Positions 9,351 to 18,191 of a stretch of DNA of 64,000 bases are shown here, piece after piece. The translations under genes were made by a program, and so were the position numbers. The stretch covers positions 1 to 64,000 of the forward strand of contig JAFXOV010000031.1 in the NCBI GenBank assembly GCA_017528425.1. Reading direction: 5' to 3'. Source of the DNA: Elusimicrobiota bacterium (GTDB lineage Bacteria; Elusimicrobiota; Endomicrobiia; Endomicrobiales; Endomicrobiaceae). The notes under the pieces are model-generated. The model was not told where the DNA came from. It searched no databases and saw only the letters and a list, made by a program, of their open reading frames with translations. How positions within the stretch are numbered: the stretch's first letter is position 1; every line of letters starts with the position of its first letter.

Positions 9351-10305
9351 AAAAAATTTAAGATATAAGATAGTTGCAATAGGCGGAGGTACCGGACTTT
9401 CAACGTTGTTAAGAGGATTAAAAGCTTACGATGTTGATATTACGGCTGTTGTTACCGTTTCCGATGATGGCGGAAGTTCGGGAAAATTAAGAAAAGAGTT
9501 GGGTGTACTTCCTCCCGGAGATATAAGAAATTGTCTTGTCGCTTTAGCCGAAGAAGAAAATCTAATAACAAAATTATTTCAGTACAGATTTCCTAAAAGA
9601 GGAGGATTATCAAATCATTCTTTCGGGAACTTGTTTTTGACGGCACTTACATCTGTCTCCGGCGGATTTGATAAAGCGATACTAAATGCAAGTGATGTTT
9701 TGGCTATAAAAGGTAGAGTACTTCCGGTATCTTTGGATAATGTCAAAATGAAAGCAACTCTCGTAGACGGTGAGAAAGTAACCGGAGAATCTAAAATATC
9801 AAAAAGTAAAAGTGCCATTAAAACGGTCGAAATAGAGCCGAAGAATGCAAAAGTTTCTAAAAGTGTTATTGATGCAATACTTGAAGCAGATTGTGTTATT
9901 TTAGGACCGGGATCGTTATATACTTCAGTAATAGTTAATTTATTGTTTGATGGTGTTATTCCCGCATTAAAGAAATCTAGAGCTGTAAAAATTTATATAT
10001 CCAATATTATGACCCAGGTAGGAGAAACATCCGATTTTAAATTGAGTAACCATATAGATGCAATAATACAACATTCTTATCCGGAAATTTTGGATGCTGT
10101 ATTTGTTAATAACGGTAAAATACATGATGTTATTATGAACAGATATGCGAAATTGAACTCTGTTCCGGTTAAAATAGATAAACTAAAATATAAAAACATA
10201 AAAATAATTAAAAAAAATTTTGTGTCGGAAAGTCAGTATGCTCATCACGATTTTATAAAATTATCAAAGGCAATTTTTAATTTTTTGAGAGGTAAAATAA
10301 GATGA
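9340..10305 (+). CDS. yvcK: YvcK/CofD-like gluconeogenesis factor
   Basis: 321 residues with a GTG start at 9340 placed eight bases after AGGGA, inside the end of rapZ. Family marks are GGGTGLSTLLRGLK at the N-terminus, VTVSDDGGSSGKLR, PPGDIRNCLVAL, NHSFGNLFLTAL and DCVILGPGSLYTSV. In Bacillus YvcK binds UDP-sugars and is needed for growth on gluconeogenic carbon and for normal cell shape. A CofD-type 2-phospholactate transferase role is unlikely, because no F420 genes are near and the gene sits beside rapZ. WhiA, which normally follows in Firmicutes, is missing. Confidence 0.94.
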   Translation: MQDKKNLRYKIVAIGGGTGLSTLLRGLKAYDVDITAVVTVSDDGGSSGKLRKELGVLPPGDIRNCLVALAEEENLITKLFQYRFPKRGGLSNHSFGNLFLTALTSVSGGFDKAILNASDVLAIKGRVLPVSLDNVKMKATLVDGEKVTGESKISKSKSAIKTVEIEPKNAKVSKSVIDAILEADCVILGPGSLYTSVIVNLLFDGVIPALKKSRAVKIYISNIMTQVGETSDFKLSNHIDAIIQHSYPEILDAVFVNNGKIHDVIMNRYAKLNSVPVKIDKLKYKNIKIIKKNFVSESQYAHHDFIKLSKAIFNFLRGKIR

Positions 10306-10715
10306 TAAATATTTTAATACTTTCTCATTGTGAATTAACAAAAGAATTAATAAAAACAGCTGAGGTAATTGCCGGTAAGCAAGAAAATTTGTTTTATATA
10401 GATCAGGATATAAAAAATGAAAATCTTGCAAGTTTACAGATAAAAATAAGTGAAATTCTTCAAAAGATAAACAATGAAAAAGGTACTCTTGTTTTAACCG
10501 ATATGCTTGGCGGAACTCCATGTAATGCATCAGTATTGCTTACAAAAAAATATAACCTTGAAGTGTTAACCGGAGTGAATTTACCTATGATATTATCGTC
10601 GATTTTTGCAAGTAAAACGGCACAAACGGCAAAAGATTTGGCAGACAAAGTGTTGGCGGACGGTAAAAAGAGTATTGTTAATGCAAAACAGTTATTAATG
10701 GAAAGATTAAAATAA
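10302..10715 (+). CDS. PTS mannose-family IIA component
   Basis: 137 residues, a single EIIA-Man domain. The phospho-acceptor is likely His9 in ILILSHCELT. TDMLGGTPCNAS and the GVNLPMI motif are typical of ManX IIA. It receives phosphate from HPr and passes it to the separate IIB encoded next. The ATG overlaps the stop of yvcK by four bases. The usual GHG around the active His is SHC here, a small deviation. The sugar is not fixed by sequence; mannose, glucose, sorbose or an amino sugar are all possible for the family. Confidence 0.92.
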   Translation: MINILILSHCELTKELIKTAEVIAGKQENLFYIDQDIKNENLASLQIKISEILQKINNEKGTLVLTDMLGGTPCNASVLLTKKYNLEVLTGVNLPMILSSIFASKTAQTAKDLADKVLADGKKSIVNAKQLLMERLK

Positions 10716-10728
10716 AAGGAGTTATATT

Positions 10729-11235
10729 GTGACTACCAAGATTGTAAGAATTGATGACAGACTTATTCACGGACAAATAGTTCAAGGTTGGCTTAAAACG
10801 ATAGATATCGATACGATAATGGTTATTTCCGATGAAGTTGCAAATGATGAAATGCAAAAAATTCTGTTATCTATGGCTGTTCCGAGTTCCGTAAAACTTG
10901 TAATAAATACTGTAAAAGATGCAAGTTACGAAATTTCAAATGACGTATATGAACAAGATAAATTAATGATTTTGTTTTCAAATCCGCAAGATGTGGTAAG
11001 AATGATAGACAGCGGAATAAAGTTTCAGTCAATAAATATAGGCGGAATGCATTTTGCCCACGGGAAAAAGCAGTTGTTGGCCAATTTATCCGTGGATAAA
11101 AATGATGTAATTTCTTTTTTAAAACTTATAGATTGCGGAATAGAATTGGAAACCAGAGCTTTGCCTCAAGACGACAGATATAATGCGGTAAGTGATATTC
11201 AAAAAGAGGCGGAAATTTTAGGAATAAAAAGATAA
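10729..11235 (+). CDS. PTS mannose-family IIB component
   Basis: 168 residues, GTG start with an AAAGGAG a few bases upstream. The N-terminal IVRIDDRLIHGQIVQGW is the family signature with phospho-His14. It transfers phosphate from IIA to the incoming sugar at the IIC-IID channel. The active GTG and the strong ribosome site fit the neighbouring operon genes. It is separated from IIC by the GH57 gene, which is unusual because the four parts are normally contiguous. Confidence 0.95.
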   Translation: MTTKIVRIDDRLIHGQIVQGWLKTIDIDTIMVISDEVANDEMQKILLSMAVPSSVKLVINTVKDASYEISNDVYEQDKLMILFSNPQDVVRMIDSGIKFQSINIGGMHFAHGKKQLLANLSVDKNDVISFLKLIDCGIELETRALPQDDRYNAVSDIQKEAEILGIKR

Positions 11236-11248
11236 AGGATTTTTTAAA

Positions 11249-13306
11249 ATGAAAAAGATTAAATTTGTATTGGGAATACATAATCATCAACCGGTAGGAA
11301 ATTTTAAATGGGTTTTTCAGAAAGGTTATGATGTTGCATATAAACCGTTTTTGGATACGATGTTAAAACATAAAAACATAAAATGGAATTTACATTCGAG
11401 CGGGATGTTGTGGGAGTTTATGATAAAAGAACATCCTTCTTACATAAAAAAAATAAAAAGTTTGATTTTAAAAGGTAATTTGGAAATTATTTCCGGGGGC
11501 TATTACGAACCTATATTATCCGTTATTCCCGACTACGACAGAGAAGGTCAAATTAAACAGTTGTCGGACTTTATAAAGAATACATTGGGGTATGATTGTA
11601 AAGGTGCATGGGTTGCAGAGAGAGTTTGGGAACCTTCGTTGGTAAAATCTCTTGCAGATACCGGAATAAAGTATACAATACTTGACGATGTTCATTTTAT
11701 GGCTGCAGGGCTAAAAGAAAACGATTTAAAAGGCTTTTATACTACAGAAGATCAGGGGAAAGTATTAACTGTATTTCCGATAAGTCAAAAATTAAGATAT
11801 TTAATTCCTTTTCAGGATGTCTCGGTATGTATCGATTATTTCAGACAGCTTGCAAACGAAGATAAAGATATCGTCGTAGTTATGGCTGATGACGGGGAAA
11901 AATTCGGTATGTGGCCCGGAACATATAAACATGTTTATGAAAACGGATGGTTGGATAACTTTTTAACGGCAATAGAGGAAAATTCCGATATAGTTGAAAC
12001 TGTAACTTTCTCGGAAGTATTAAATACTATGAAACCGTCAGGCAGAATTTATTTGCCGACAAATTCTTATTTCGAAATGTCGGAATGGACTTTGCCTTCT
12101 GCGGTTCAAAATGATTTTGATTCTTTTGTTAAACAAAACGAGTTTAAACCGGAATTAAAACCTTTCATAAGAGGCGGTTTTTGGAGAAATTTTTTAAGTA
12201 AATACGACGAAGCAAATAATATGCATAAAAAAATGATCAGATTGAGCAAAAAGATTCACGATAAGAATGTTCCGTTAAATTCTCCGATACAAAAAGCTTT
12301 GTATGCCGGTCAATGTAACTGTGCATATTGGCACGGCGTTTTCGGAGGATTGTATTTGCCTCATTTAAGAAATGCAATTTATGATTCTTTATTGGAAGCG
12401 GAAAACCTTTATAATAAAAAGTTTGATGTAAAAAGTGTATGGACAAAACAAGATTTCGACAGTGATGGCCTCGACGAGTTTTTATATGAAAGTCCTAATC
12501 AGGATATTTATGTGGCTGCACAAAACGGCGGAAGTATTTTTGAATTTGATATTTTGAACAAAAAATATAATTTTATAAATGTGTTGATCAGAAGATATGA
12601 AGGTTATCACAAAAAACTAAAAGAAGCTATAGAAAATAATAAAGTAACCGATTCTCAGGAATTTACATCGATTCATACTGATGCCGTAAAGGTAAAAGAG
12701 ATAGGATTGGAAAATCATTTGATATACGATTGGTACAGGAAAGCATCATTACTTGATCACTTCTTTAATAACGATACCAAGTACGAACAATTATATGGCA
12801 TGCATTTTAGAGAAGAAGGTGATTTTATCTTGGGTAAGTATGATGCAAAAATAGTTTCCGGAAACTTGGAATTAACAAGACAAGGACATGTTTGGTATGA
12901 AAACGCACACTTACCGGTTGAAGTTAAAAAAATTATTAAACCTTTGAAGAAAAACGGATATGAAGCAGAATATAAAATAAAAAATCTTTCCGATACGGAA
13001 ATGAAATTTACATTCGGTGTCGAACAAGTTTTTGCTTTTTCGGAAATGACATTGGAAGATAAACAAGAATTTGTAAACAAAAAGGTTTGGGTAAGACAAG
13101 ACGAAAATTTTGGAATAAAAGTTAAAGTTACAAGTTCTAAAAATTGTGATAATTGGATAGTTCCCATAAATACTGTTTCTACCTCGGAAAACGGTTATGA
13201 AAAAACGTATCAGGGGACAACATTGGTTAATGTATATAAATTTGTTTTGAACAAAAATAAAAGTTTTTCTTTTAAAATAAAAACGGAAATTTTAAATAAC
13301 AAATAA
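11249..13306 (+). CDS. Glycoside hydrolase family 57, 4-alpha-glucanotransferase/alpha-amylase type
   Basis: 685 residues. The GH57 barrel begins at once with GIHNHQPVGNF. The nucleophile is Glu124 in WVAERVWEP and the acid/base is Asp215 in MADDGEKFGMWPGT, both very close to their positions in the Thermococcus 4-alpha-glucanotransferase as I recall it. The C-terminal half has the beta-rich DUF1925/DUF1926-type domains found in that subgroup. No signal peptide is present, so it should act on alpha-glucan inside the cell, matching glgB at 34.9 kb. Its place between PTS IIB and IIC links glycogen or maltodextrin turnover to sugar uptake; this coupling is inference from order alone. Confidence 0.93.
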   Translation: MKKIKFVLGIHNHQPVGNFKWVFQKGYDVAYKPFLDTMLKHKNIKWNLHSSGMLWEFMIKEHPSYIKKIKSLILKGNLEIISGGYYEPILSVIPDYDREGQIKQLSDFIKNTLGYDCKGAWVAERVWEPSLVKSLADTGIKYTILDDVHFMAAGLKENDLKGFYTTEDQGKVLTVFPISQKLRYLIPFQDVSVCIDYFRQLANEDKDIVVVMADDGEKFGMWPGTYKHVYENGWLDNFLTAIEENSDIVETVTFSEVLNTMKPSGRIYLPTNSYFEMSEWTLPSAVQNDFDSFVKQNEFKPELKPFIRGGFWRNFLSKYDEANNMHKKMIRLSKKIHDKNVPLNSPIQKALYAGQCNCAYWHGVFGGLYLPHLRNAIYDSLLEAENLYNKKFDVKSVWTKQDFDSDGLDEFLYESPNQDIYVAAQNGGSIFEFDILNKKYNFINVLIRRYEGYHKKLKEAIENNKVTDSQEFTSIHTDAVKVKEIGLENHLIYDWYRKASLLDHFFNNDTKYEQLYGMHFREEGDFILGKYDAKIVSGNLELTRQGHVWYENAHLPVEVKKIIKPLKKNGYEAEYKIKNLSDTEMKFTFGVEQVFAFSEMTLEDKQEFVNKKVWVRQDENFGIKVKVTSSKNCDNWIVPINTVSTSENGYEKTYQGTTLVNVYKFVLNKNKSFSFKIKTEILNNK

Positions 13307-13308
13307 TT

Positions 13309-13953
13309 ATGGAACACATAATAATTTTTTCAATAATAGGAGCAGTTTTAAGTGCCGATATAACAATGTTCGGTCAATTTATGATTTCAAGACCGATTTT
13401 TTGCGGTCCGTTATTCGGATATATTTTAGGCGATATTCATACCGGATTGTGGCTCGGAATGATAGTTGAAATGATGTGGATAAACGCTATTCCGATGGGA
13501 GTATCGGTTCCTGTAGATTTGACGATGATGACAAGTTTAGCTGTTATTTGGTCTTGTTCGTTTTTTCAAGGAAGTCAGGAGGCGGCAATTTTCGCATTGG
13601 CATTATCAGTTCCGTTTGCGTATTTATATAAAGAAGTTGATTTGGCAGGAAGACTTTTTAATACCAAAATAATGCATTGGGTTGAAGATGGTGTTGAAAA
13701 AGGTTATGAAACCAGAATATCAAAAGGAATATATTTAGGATTACTGTTTTTCTTTATAAGAACAGCGGTTATGTATGGAGTATTGATGCTTTTGGGCGGT
13801 TTGTTATATAAAGCTATTTATTCTTATTTGCCTGTTCAGATAATGATTTCGTTTAAAAAAGCATGGTATTATTTACCTGTTTTTGGTTTTGGAGCTGTTT
13901 TGTACAATTTTAAAAATATAAAAATACCGTTTATTAAGAAACAAAATGATTAA
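13309..13953 (+). CDS. PTS mannose-family IIC membrane component
   Basis: 214 residues and strongly hydrophobic, with several membrane spans. The family signature region is clear: DITMFGQFMISRPIFCGPLFGYILGD (split here as DITMFGQFMISRP and GPLFGYILGD), then GLWLGMIVEMMWIN and PVDLTMM. IIC forms the sugar channel with IID in the inner membrane. Length is slightly shorter than the usual 240-260 residues, the loss being at the C-terminus. It starts two bases after the GH57 gene and overlaps IID by eight bases. Confidence 0.92.
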   Translation: MEHIIIFSIIGAVLSADITMFGQFMISRPIFCGPLFGYILGDIHTGLWLGMIVEMMWINAIPMGVSVPVDLTMMTSLAVIWSCSFFQGSQEAAIFALALSVPFAYLYKEVDLAGRLFNTKIMHWVEDGVEKGYETRISKGIYLGLLFFFIRTAVMYGVLMLLGGLLYKAIYSYLPVQIMISFKKAWYYLPVFGFGAVLYNFKNIKIPFIKKQND

Positions 13954-14722
13954 AAATTTTATTTTTTTAAGAACATTTTTTTTACAAGCTTTATGGAACT
14001 TTGAGAGATTACAAAATATCGGTTTTTTGTATATTTTGTATCCCGTCATAAAAAGTTTGTATAAAGATAAAGAAGAAAGAAAAAAAGTATTGCTTAGACA
14101 TATAGGATTTTTTAATACAAATCCGTATATGGCAAACATAATAATTGCCATGGTTATAAATGCCGAAAACAATATTGCGTCAGGACAGGAACAAAATATA
14201 AAAAAACCGGAAATGATTAAATCCGTTTTGGCGGGACCGGTTGCCGCAATAGGAGATTCTTTCTTCTGGGGAACATGGAGACCGTTTGTTTCTTTTATAG
14301 CTATATTGTTGATAATATTATCCATGAATATGTTCAGTGTTAATTTTTTATGGATAGCCCCGATAATATTCATTGTGTTGTACAATGTTGTCCATATAGC
14401 TTTCAGATATTGGTCTTTAATAGTAAGTTTTAGATTGAACGATAAAATGATAAAGATTGTTTCAAAGTTAGAAATAAAGTTTATGGGGGATATTTTTAGA
14501 ATCGTCGGGCTTATAATAATTACCCTTGCCATATTTTTTTATTTTAAAACTTTTGGCTTTGTTCCCGTTGTAGATACGGAATTGCATAGGTTGGTTTATC
14601 CGGATGTTTTGATATACGGAGCAATCTTTTTAATAAGTTTTTTATTTGGCAGAATAAGACCGGTGATAATGTTTTATTTTGCGCTGATTTTTAGTTTTAT
14701 ATTAGGTTATTTGGGGATATAG
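13946..14722 (+). CDS. PTS mannose-family IID membrane component
   Basis: 258 residues. The IID signature is seen as RTFFLQALWNFERLQNIGF at the N-terminus, HIGFFNTNPYMA, and AGPVAAIGDSFFWGTWRP, followed by hydrophobic C-terminal spans. It pairs with IIC to make the permease. Translation is coupled to IIC by overlap, and the HPr gene follows after two bases. With IIA and IIB upstream this completes a mannose-family enzyme II. Confidence 0.95.
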   Translation: MIKNFIFLRTFFLQALWNFERLQNIGFLYILYPVIKSLYKDKEERKKVLLRHIGFFNTNPYMANIIIAMVINAENNIASGQEQNIKKPEMIKSVLAGPVAAIGDSFFWGTWRPFVSFIAILLIILSMNMFSVNFLWIAPIIFIVLYNVVHIAFRYWSLIVSFRLNDKMIKIVSKLEIKFMGDIFRIVGLIIITLAIFFYFKTFGFVPVVDTELHRLVYPDVLIYGAIFLISFLFGRIRPVIMFYFALIFSFILGYLGI

Positions 14723-14724
14723 AA

Positions 14725-14994
14725 ATGAAAGAAAAAAATGTAAAGATCGTCAACAAATTGGGACTTCATGCCAGACCCGCTTCTTTAATTGTTCAAACAG
14801 CTATGGGCTTTTCTTCCAATATATATATAATTAAGGACGAAATAAAAGCAGATGCAAAAAGTATTATGGGGATTTTAATGCTTGCTGCAGCTTGCGGAAC
14901 GGAGCTTAAAATTCAAACGGAAGGTCCCGACGAAGAACAAGCATTGGAAAAGATGGCGGAAGTATTTAATAACGGATTTGGAGAGGAAATATAA
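14725..14994 (+). CDS. ptsH: Phosphocarrier protein HPr
   Basis: 89 residues. His15 in NKLGLHARPAS is the EI-dependent phosphorylation site and Ser46 in KSIMGILMLAA is the HprK site, so both the transport and the regulatory phosphorylation are possible. The gene lies between IID and ptsI, with its last base shared with the ptsI start codon. The dual-site HPr and the nearby hprK together indicate a Firmicutes- or deltaproteobacteria-like control loop. Confidence 0.97.
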   Translation: MKEKNVKIVNKLGLHARPASLIVQTAMGFSSNIYIIKDEIKADAKSIMGILMLAAACGTELKIQTEGPDEEQALEKMAEVFNNGFGEEI

Positions 14995-16742
14995 TGAAAC
15001 AAAATAACATTATTTTAAACGGTATTGCAGCTTCTTCGGGTATTGCTATAGGTAAAGTTTTTATTTTGGAAGAGGACGATTTCCTTGTAGTAAAAAAAGA
15101 AATAAAATCGTCCCAAATAAAACAGGAACTTAACCGTTTAAAAGATGCTATGGCTAAAACAAAAACCGAACTTGAAGAGAATCAAAAGGAATTAAATAAG
15201 GTTTTAGGTGAAAATTATGCAAAGATTGCCGACGCACATTTGCTTATTTTAAATGACCCTTTAATTAAATCCGAAGTTGAAAAAATAATAAATACCGGTA
15301 TTAATGCCGAGTATGCTCTTCATACGGTTGTTGAAAATCTTTCCAAAACTTTTGACTTGATGGACAATGATTACTTTAGGGAAAGGAAACATGATCTTTT
15401 AGACGTGGCAAAAAAAGTCATGAGAAATCTTTTCGGTAAACAGAGAAAAACTTTAATGGATTTAGAAGAAAATTCCGTTGTTATTGCAAAGACTCTTACG
15501 CCGGCAGACACGGTTACAATGAAAGAGGCTATGATAAAAGGTTTTGTAACCGAAATAGGAGGAAAAACTTCTCATACCGCATTTGTTGCACAAAGTCTTG
15601 AAATCCCTGCCGTTGTAGGTTTAAAAGGCATAATACATCAGGTTAAACAAGGTATGCCCATTATAGTTGACGGAAATCTCGGTTTAGTCATTTTGGATCC
15701 CTCAAAAGAAACGATAGAAAATTATAAAAGAGAATATGAAATACAAATTTCAAATAAAAAAGAACTTGAAAAATTTAAAGATTTACCTGCCGTTTCTTTG
15801 GATGGCAGAGAAGTTGTATTGGGTGCAAATATAGAAAACCCCGAAGAAGTAAGATCTGCACTCAGGCATGGTGCCAATGCAATAGGTTTGTATAGAAGCG
15901 AATTTATGTATATGTCGAGAAAAACGATGCCTACGGAAGAGGAACATTATCAGAATTACAGCAGCGTTGCTAAAAAAATGATGCCTTACGAAGTTATAAT
16001 AAGAACCGTGGATTTAGGCGGAGATAAAATTGCAAGATTGGGTTTGATGGATATAGGCAGGGAAGCAAATCCTTTTATGGGGCTTAGAGCAATAAGATTT
16101 TGTTTGAAGTATCCGGAAATATTTAAGATTCAATTAAAGGGTATATTAAGAGCAGCCGTTCACGGGAAAATAAAAATAATGTATCCGATGATTTCAAGAA
16201 TTTCGGAAATAAAAGAAGCCAATAAAATACTTGAACAAGCTAAAGAAGAATTAAGGAGAGAAGGAAAAAAGTTTAAAGAAGATATTGAGGTCGGCGTGAT
16301 GATAGAGGTTCCGTCTGCCGCAATAATAACGGATTTAATAGCAAAAGAAGTTGACTTTTTATCGATAGGAACGAATGATTTAATTCAATATACCATGGCT
16401 GTAGACAGAGTAAATTCGGACGTTGCTCATCTGTATTCACCTATGCACCCGGCAATTTTGAGATTGTTGAAGAATATAATCGATTCTGCTCATTTGGCCG
16501 GAACGGATGTCGGTATGTGTGGAGAAATGGCAGGTGATCCTGCGTATACGATTGTTTTATTGGGATTAGGCCTTGATGAATTTAGTATGTCTGCGGCTCA
16601 AATACCGAAAGTTAAAAAAATTATAAGAAGTGTTTCTAAATCGGATGCCAAAGATTTGGTTGAACAATTGTTAAGATGTTCAAGTATGCAGGAAATTGAT
16701 ATAACAATGAAAAAATTCAAATATAAACAAAATCTTTTTTAG
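14994..16742 (+). CDS. ptsI: PTS enzyme I (phosphoenolpyruvate-protein phosphotransferase)
   Basis: 582 residues, normal for EI. The N-terminal HPr-binding and swivelling domains carry the phospho-acceptor His194 in GGKTSHTAFVAQSLEIPAVVG. The C-terminal PEP-binding barrel has GLYRSEFMYM, RTVDLGGDKIARL, the MIEVPSA strand, SIGTNDLIQYTMAVDR and the catalytic Cys in GMCGEMAGDP. EI takes phosphate from PEP and gives it to HPr. It is the last gene of the operon, followed by a palindromic terminator. The same fold family supplies the phosphohistidine modules of the giant protein near 50 and 57 kb, but that protein shows no PEP barrel. Confidence 0.98.
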   Translation: MKQNNIILNGIAASSGIAIGKVFILEEDDFLVVKKEIKSSQIKQELNRLKDAMAKTKTELEENQKELNKVLGENYAKIADAHLLILNDPLIKSEVEKIINTGINAEYALHTVVENLSKTFDLMDNDYFRERKHDLLDVAKKVMRNLFGKQRKTLMDLEENSVVIAKTLTPADTVTMKEAMIKGFVTEIGGKTSHTAFVAQSLEIPAVVGLKGIIHQVKQGMPIIVDGNLGLVILDPSKETIENYKREYEIQISNKKELEKFKDLPAVSLDGREVVLGANIENPEEVRSALRHGANAIGLYRSEFMYMSRKTMPTEEEHYQNYSSVAKKMMPYEVIIRTVDLGGDKIARLGLMDIGREANPFMGLRAIRFCLKYPEIFKIQLKGILRAAVHGKIKIMYPMISRISEIKEANKILEQAKEELRREGKKFKEDIEVGVMIEVPSAAIITDLIAKEVDFLSIGTNDLIQYTMAVDRVNSDVAHLYSPMHPAILRLLKNIIDSAHLAGTDVGMCGEMAGDPAYTIVLLGLGLDEFSMSAAQIPKVKKIIRSVSKSDAKDLVEQLLRCSSMQEIDITMKKFKYKQNLF

Positions 16743-16773
16743 AACAAAATTGTATTAAAACAAAAGAAAAACG

Positions 16774-16799
16774 GGGGTAAGATTTTAAAATCTTACCCC
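16774..16799. terminator. Bidirectional terminator between ptsI and the diguanylate cyclase genes
   Basis: A perfect 26-base palindrome (arms GGGGTAAGATTTT) lies between two convergent genes. On the minus strand it is followed by a T-rich run (CGTTTTTCTTTTG); on the plus strand the following bases are TTAACTATTTTA. It can end both operons. Confidence 0.85.
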
Positions 16800-16826
16800 T
16801 TAACTATTTTATGAAAGAAGTTTCGA

Positions 16827-18191
16827 TTAGTCGTTACTTTCGTAGACTATTATATTGTCTCTTCCGGAATTTTTTGCTTTGTAAAGAGCTTTATCGGCGT
16901 TTCCTATTAAAGTGTCTATATCTGTGCTCTTGTCGTATTTTGAAATTCCTATGCTTATCGTAACAGAAAAACTTTTTTTGCCGTCTTTAAAATTTATATT
17001 TTTTATGTTTTTTCTTATTTTTTCCGCAATATCGACAACTTTGGCTTGTGTTATTGACGGTAACATTACTATAAATTCTTCTCCGCCGTATCTTCCTACT
17101 ATATCTCCTCGTCTTACGGAAGATGAAATTGTATTAGCTGTCACTTTAAGTACTTCGTCTCCCACCAAATGTCCGTAAGTATCATTTATATTTTTGAAAT
17201 GATCAATATCCAACATCATTAAATAAAATACGGTGTTATATCTTTTTGCTATTTCTATTTCAGAATATAGTTTTCCGAGAAAAAATCTTTTTAAGAATAG
17301 TCCCGTTAATCCGTCGATTCTGGCTTTTTCTTTAAGTTCCGAAAACAACATTATTCTTTTAGTACCCAATTTTAAATGAGGAATGAAAAATTCACCTTCT
17401 TCCAAATATATTTGAGAATATTCAGGCTCTACCACCAAAAATGTACATGAGTTTAATTGCTTATCTATTATCATAGGCCAAGCAATTACGGGTTTGTTTT
17501 CAATATTAAATAAGGATTTTACTATTGCAGGTCCTTTTAATGAAGCTATTTCTTCGTTGTTATTTATTAAAGAAAACCATTGTCCTTTTTTTTGTTCGTT
17601 TAATCTTGATAAAATTTTTAAATTCTTTTTGCCGTTTTTTTCAATCTCGCTGTTATTTTTTGTTGTAATAACCACATAACAGACTCCGACTCGTGTTTCC
17701 AAAATATTGAGTAGTCCGTTTGCTAAATCTTCGGGTACATCCATGTTTTTGGTTAAATCTTTTGAGATTATATAAAAGTGTGTTATTCTTTCAAGTTTCT
17801 TTTCCAAAGATTCTCTTTTATCCGAAAGACTTTTTTCTTCATTAATAAGTTCTTCTTTATAAAAACGAAGTTCGTTGTTTCTTTTTTTTAAGTTGGGGTA
17901 TTGTATTATTTTCCTGTTTGAAAATAAGAGAAGAACAGGTATCATCGGGACAAAAATTAACAAAATTATTAAAGTTTCGTGTGAAAAACCGAAAGTAAAG
18001 AAAGCTGTAAATACGGCTGTAGCGCAGATGGCAATATAATAAGTAATATTTATTTTTCTTGAGAGCATTGATAACGGCAACAGAAAAAGTATTAATATGT
18101 ATTTTATGTAATCAGCATTAACTTTATTGTAAAGTATAAAAAAACATAGCAATATAAGAAATAACTTTAAATAGAATAATATTTTTTTCAT
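16827..18191 (-). CDS. Membrane diguanylate cyclase (GGDEF)
   Basis: 454 residues. The first 90 or so hold three or four membrane spans, then a short coiled coil (about 105-140), a GAF-like region, and a C-terminal GGDEF domain (about 290-450) with DGLTGLFLKRFF, DIDHFKNINDTYGH and active site GGEEF. The product-inhibition site RxxD is present (RRGD ahead of GGEEF). It should make cyclic di-GMP from two GTP. It starts inside the last bases of the next gene upstream on the same strand (overlap of four bases), so the two cyclases form one transcription unit. No PilZ or EAL gene is in the window. Confidence 0.93.
   Translation of the reverse strand: MKKILFYLKLFLILLCFFILYNKVNADYIKYILILFLLPLSMLSRKINITYYIAICATAVFTAFFTFGFSHETLIILLIFVPMIPVLLLFSNRKIIQYPNLKKRNNELRFYKEELINEEKSLSDKRESLEKKLERITHFYIISKDLTKNMDVPEDLANGLLNILETRVGVCYVVITTKNNSEIEKNGKKNLKILSRLNEQKKGQWFSLINNNEEIASLKGPAIVKSLFNIENKPVIAWPMIIDKQLNSCTFLVVEPEYSQIYLEEGEFFIPHLKLGTKRIMLFSELKEKARIDGLTGLFLKRFFLGKLYSEIEIAKRYNTVFYLMMLDIDHFKNINDTYGHLVGDEVLKVTANTISSSVRRGDIVGRYGGEEFIVMLPSITQAKVVDIAEKIRKNIKNINFKDGKKSFSVTISIGISKYDKSTDIDTLIGNADKALYKAKNSGRDNIIVYESND

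Noticed and set aside
9340-10305. CofD 2-phospholactate transferase for coenzyme F420
   Set aside because: Context with rapZ and hprK and the YvcK-type motifs fit the gluconeogenesis-factor branch; no other F420 genes are present.
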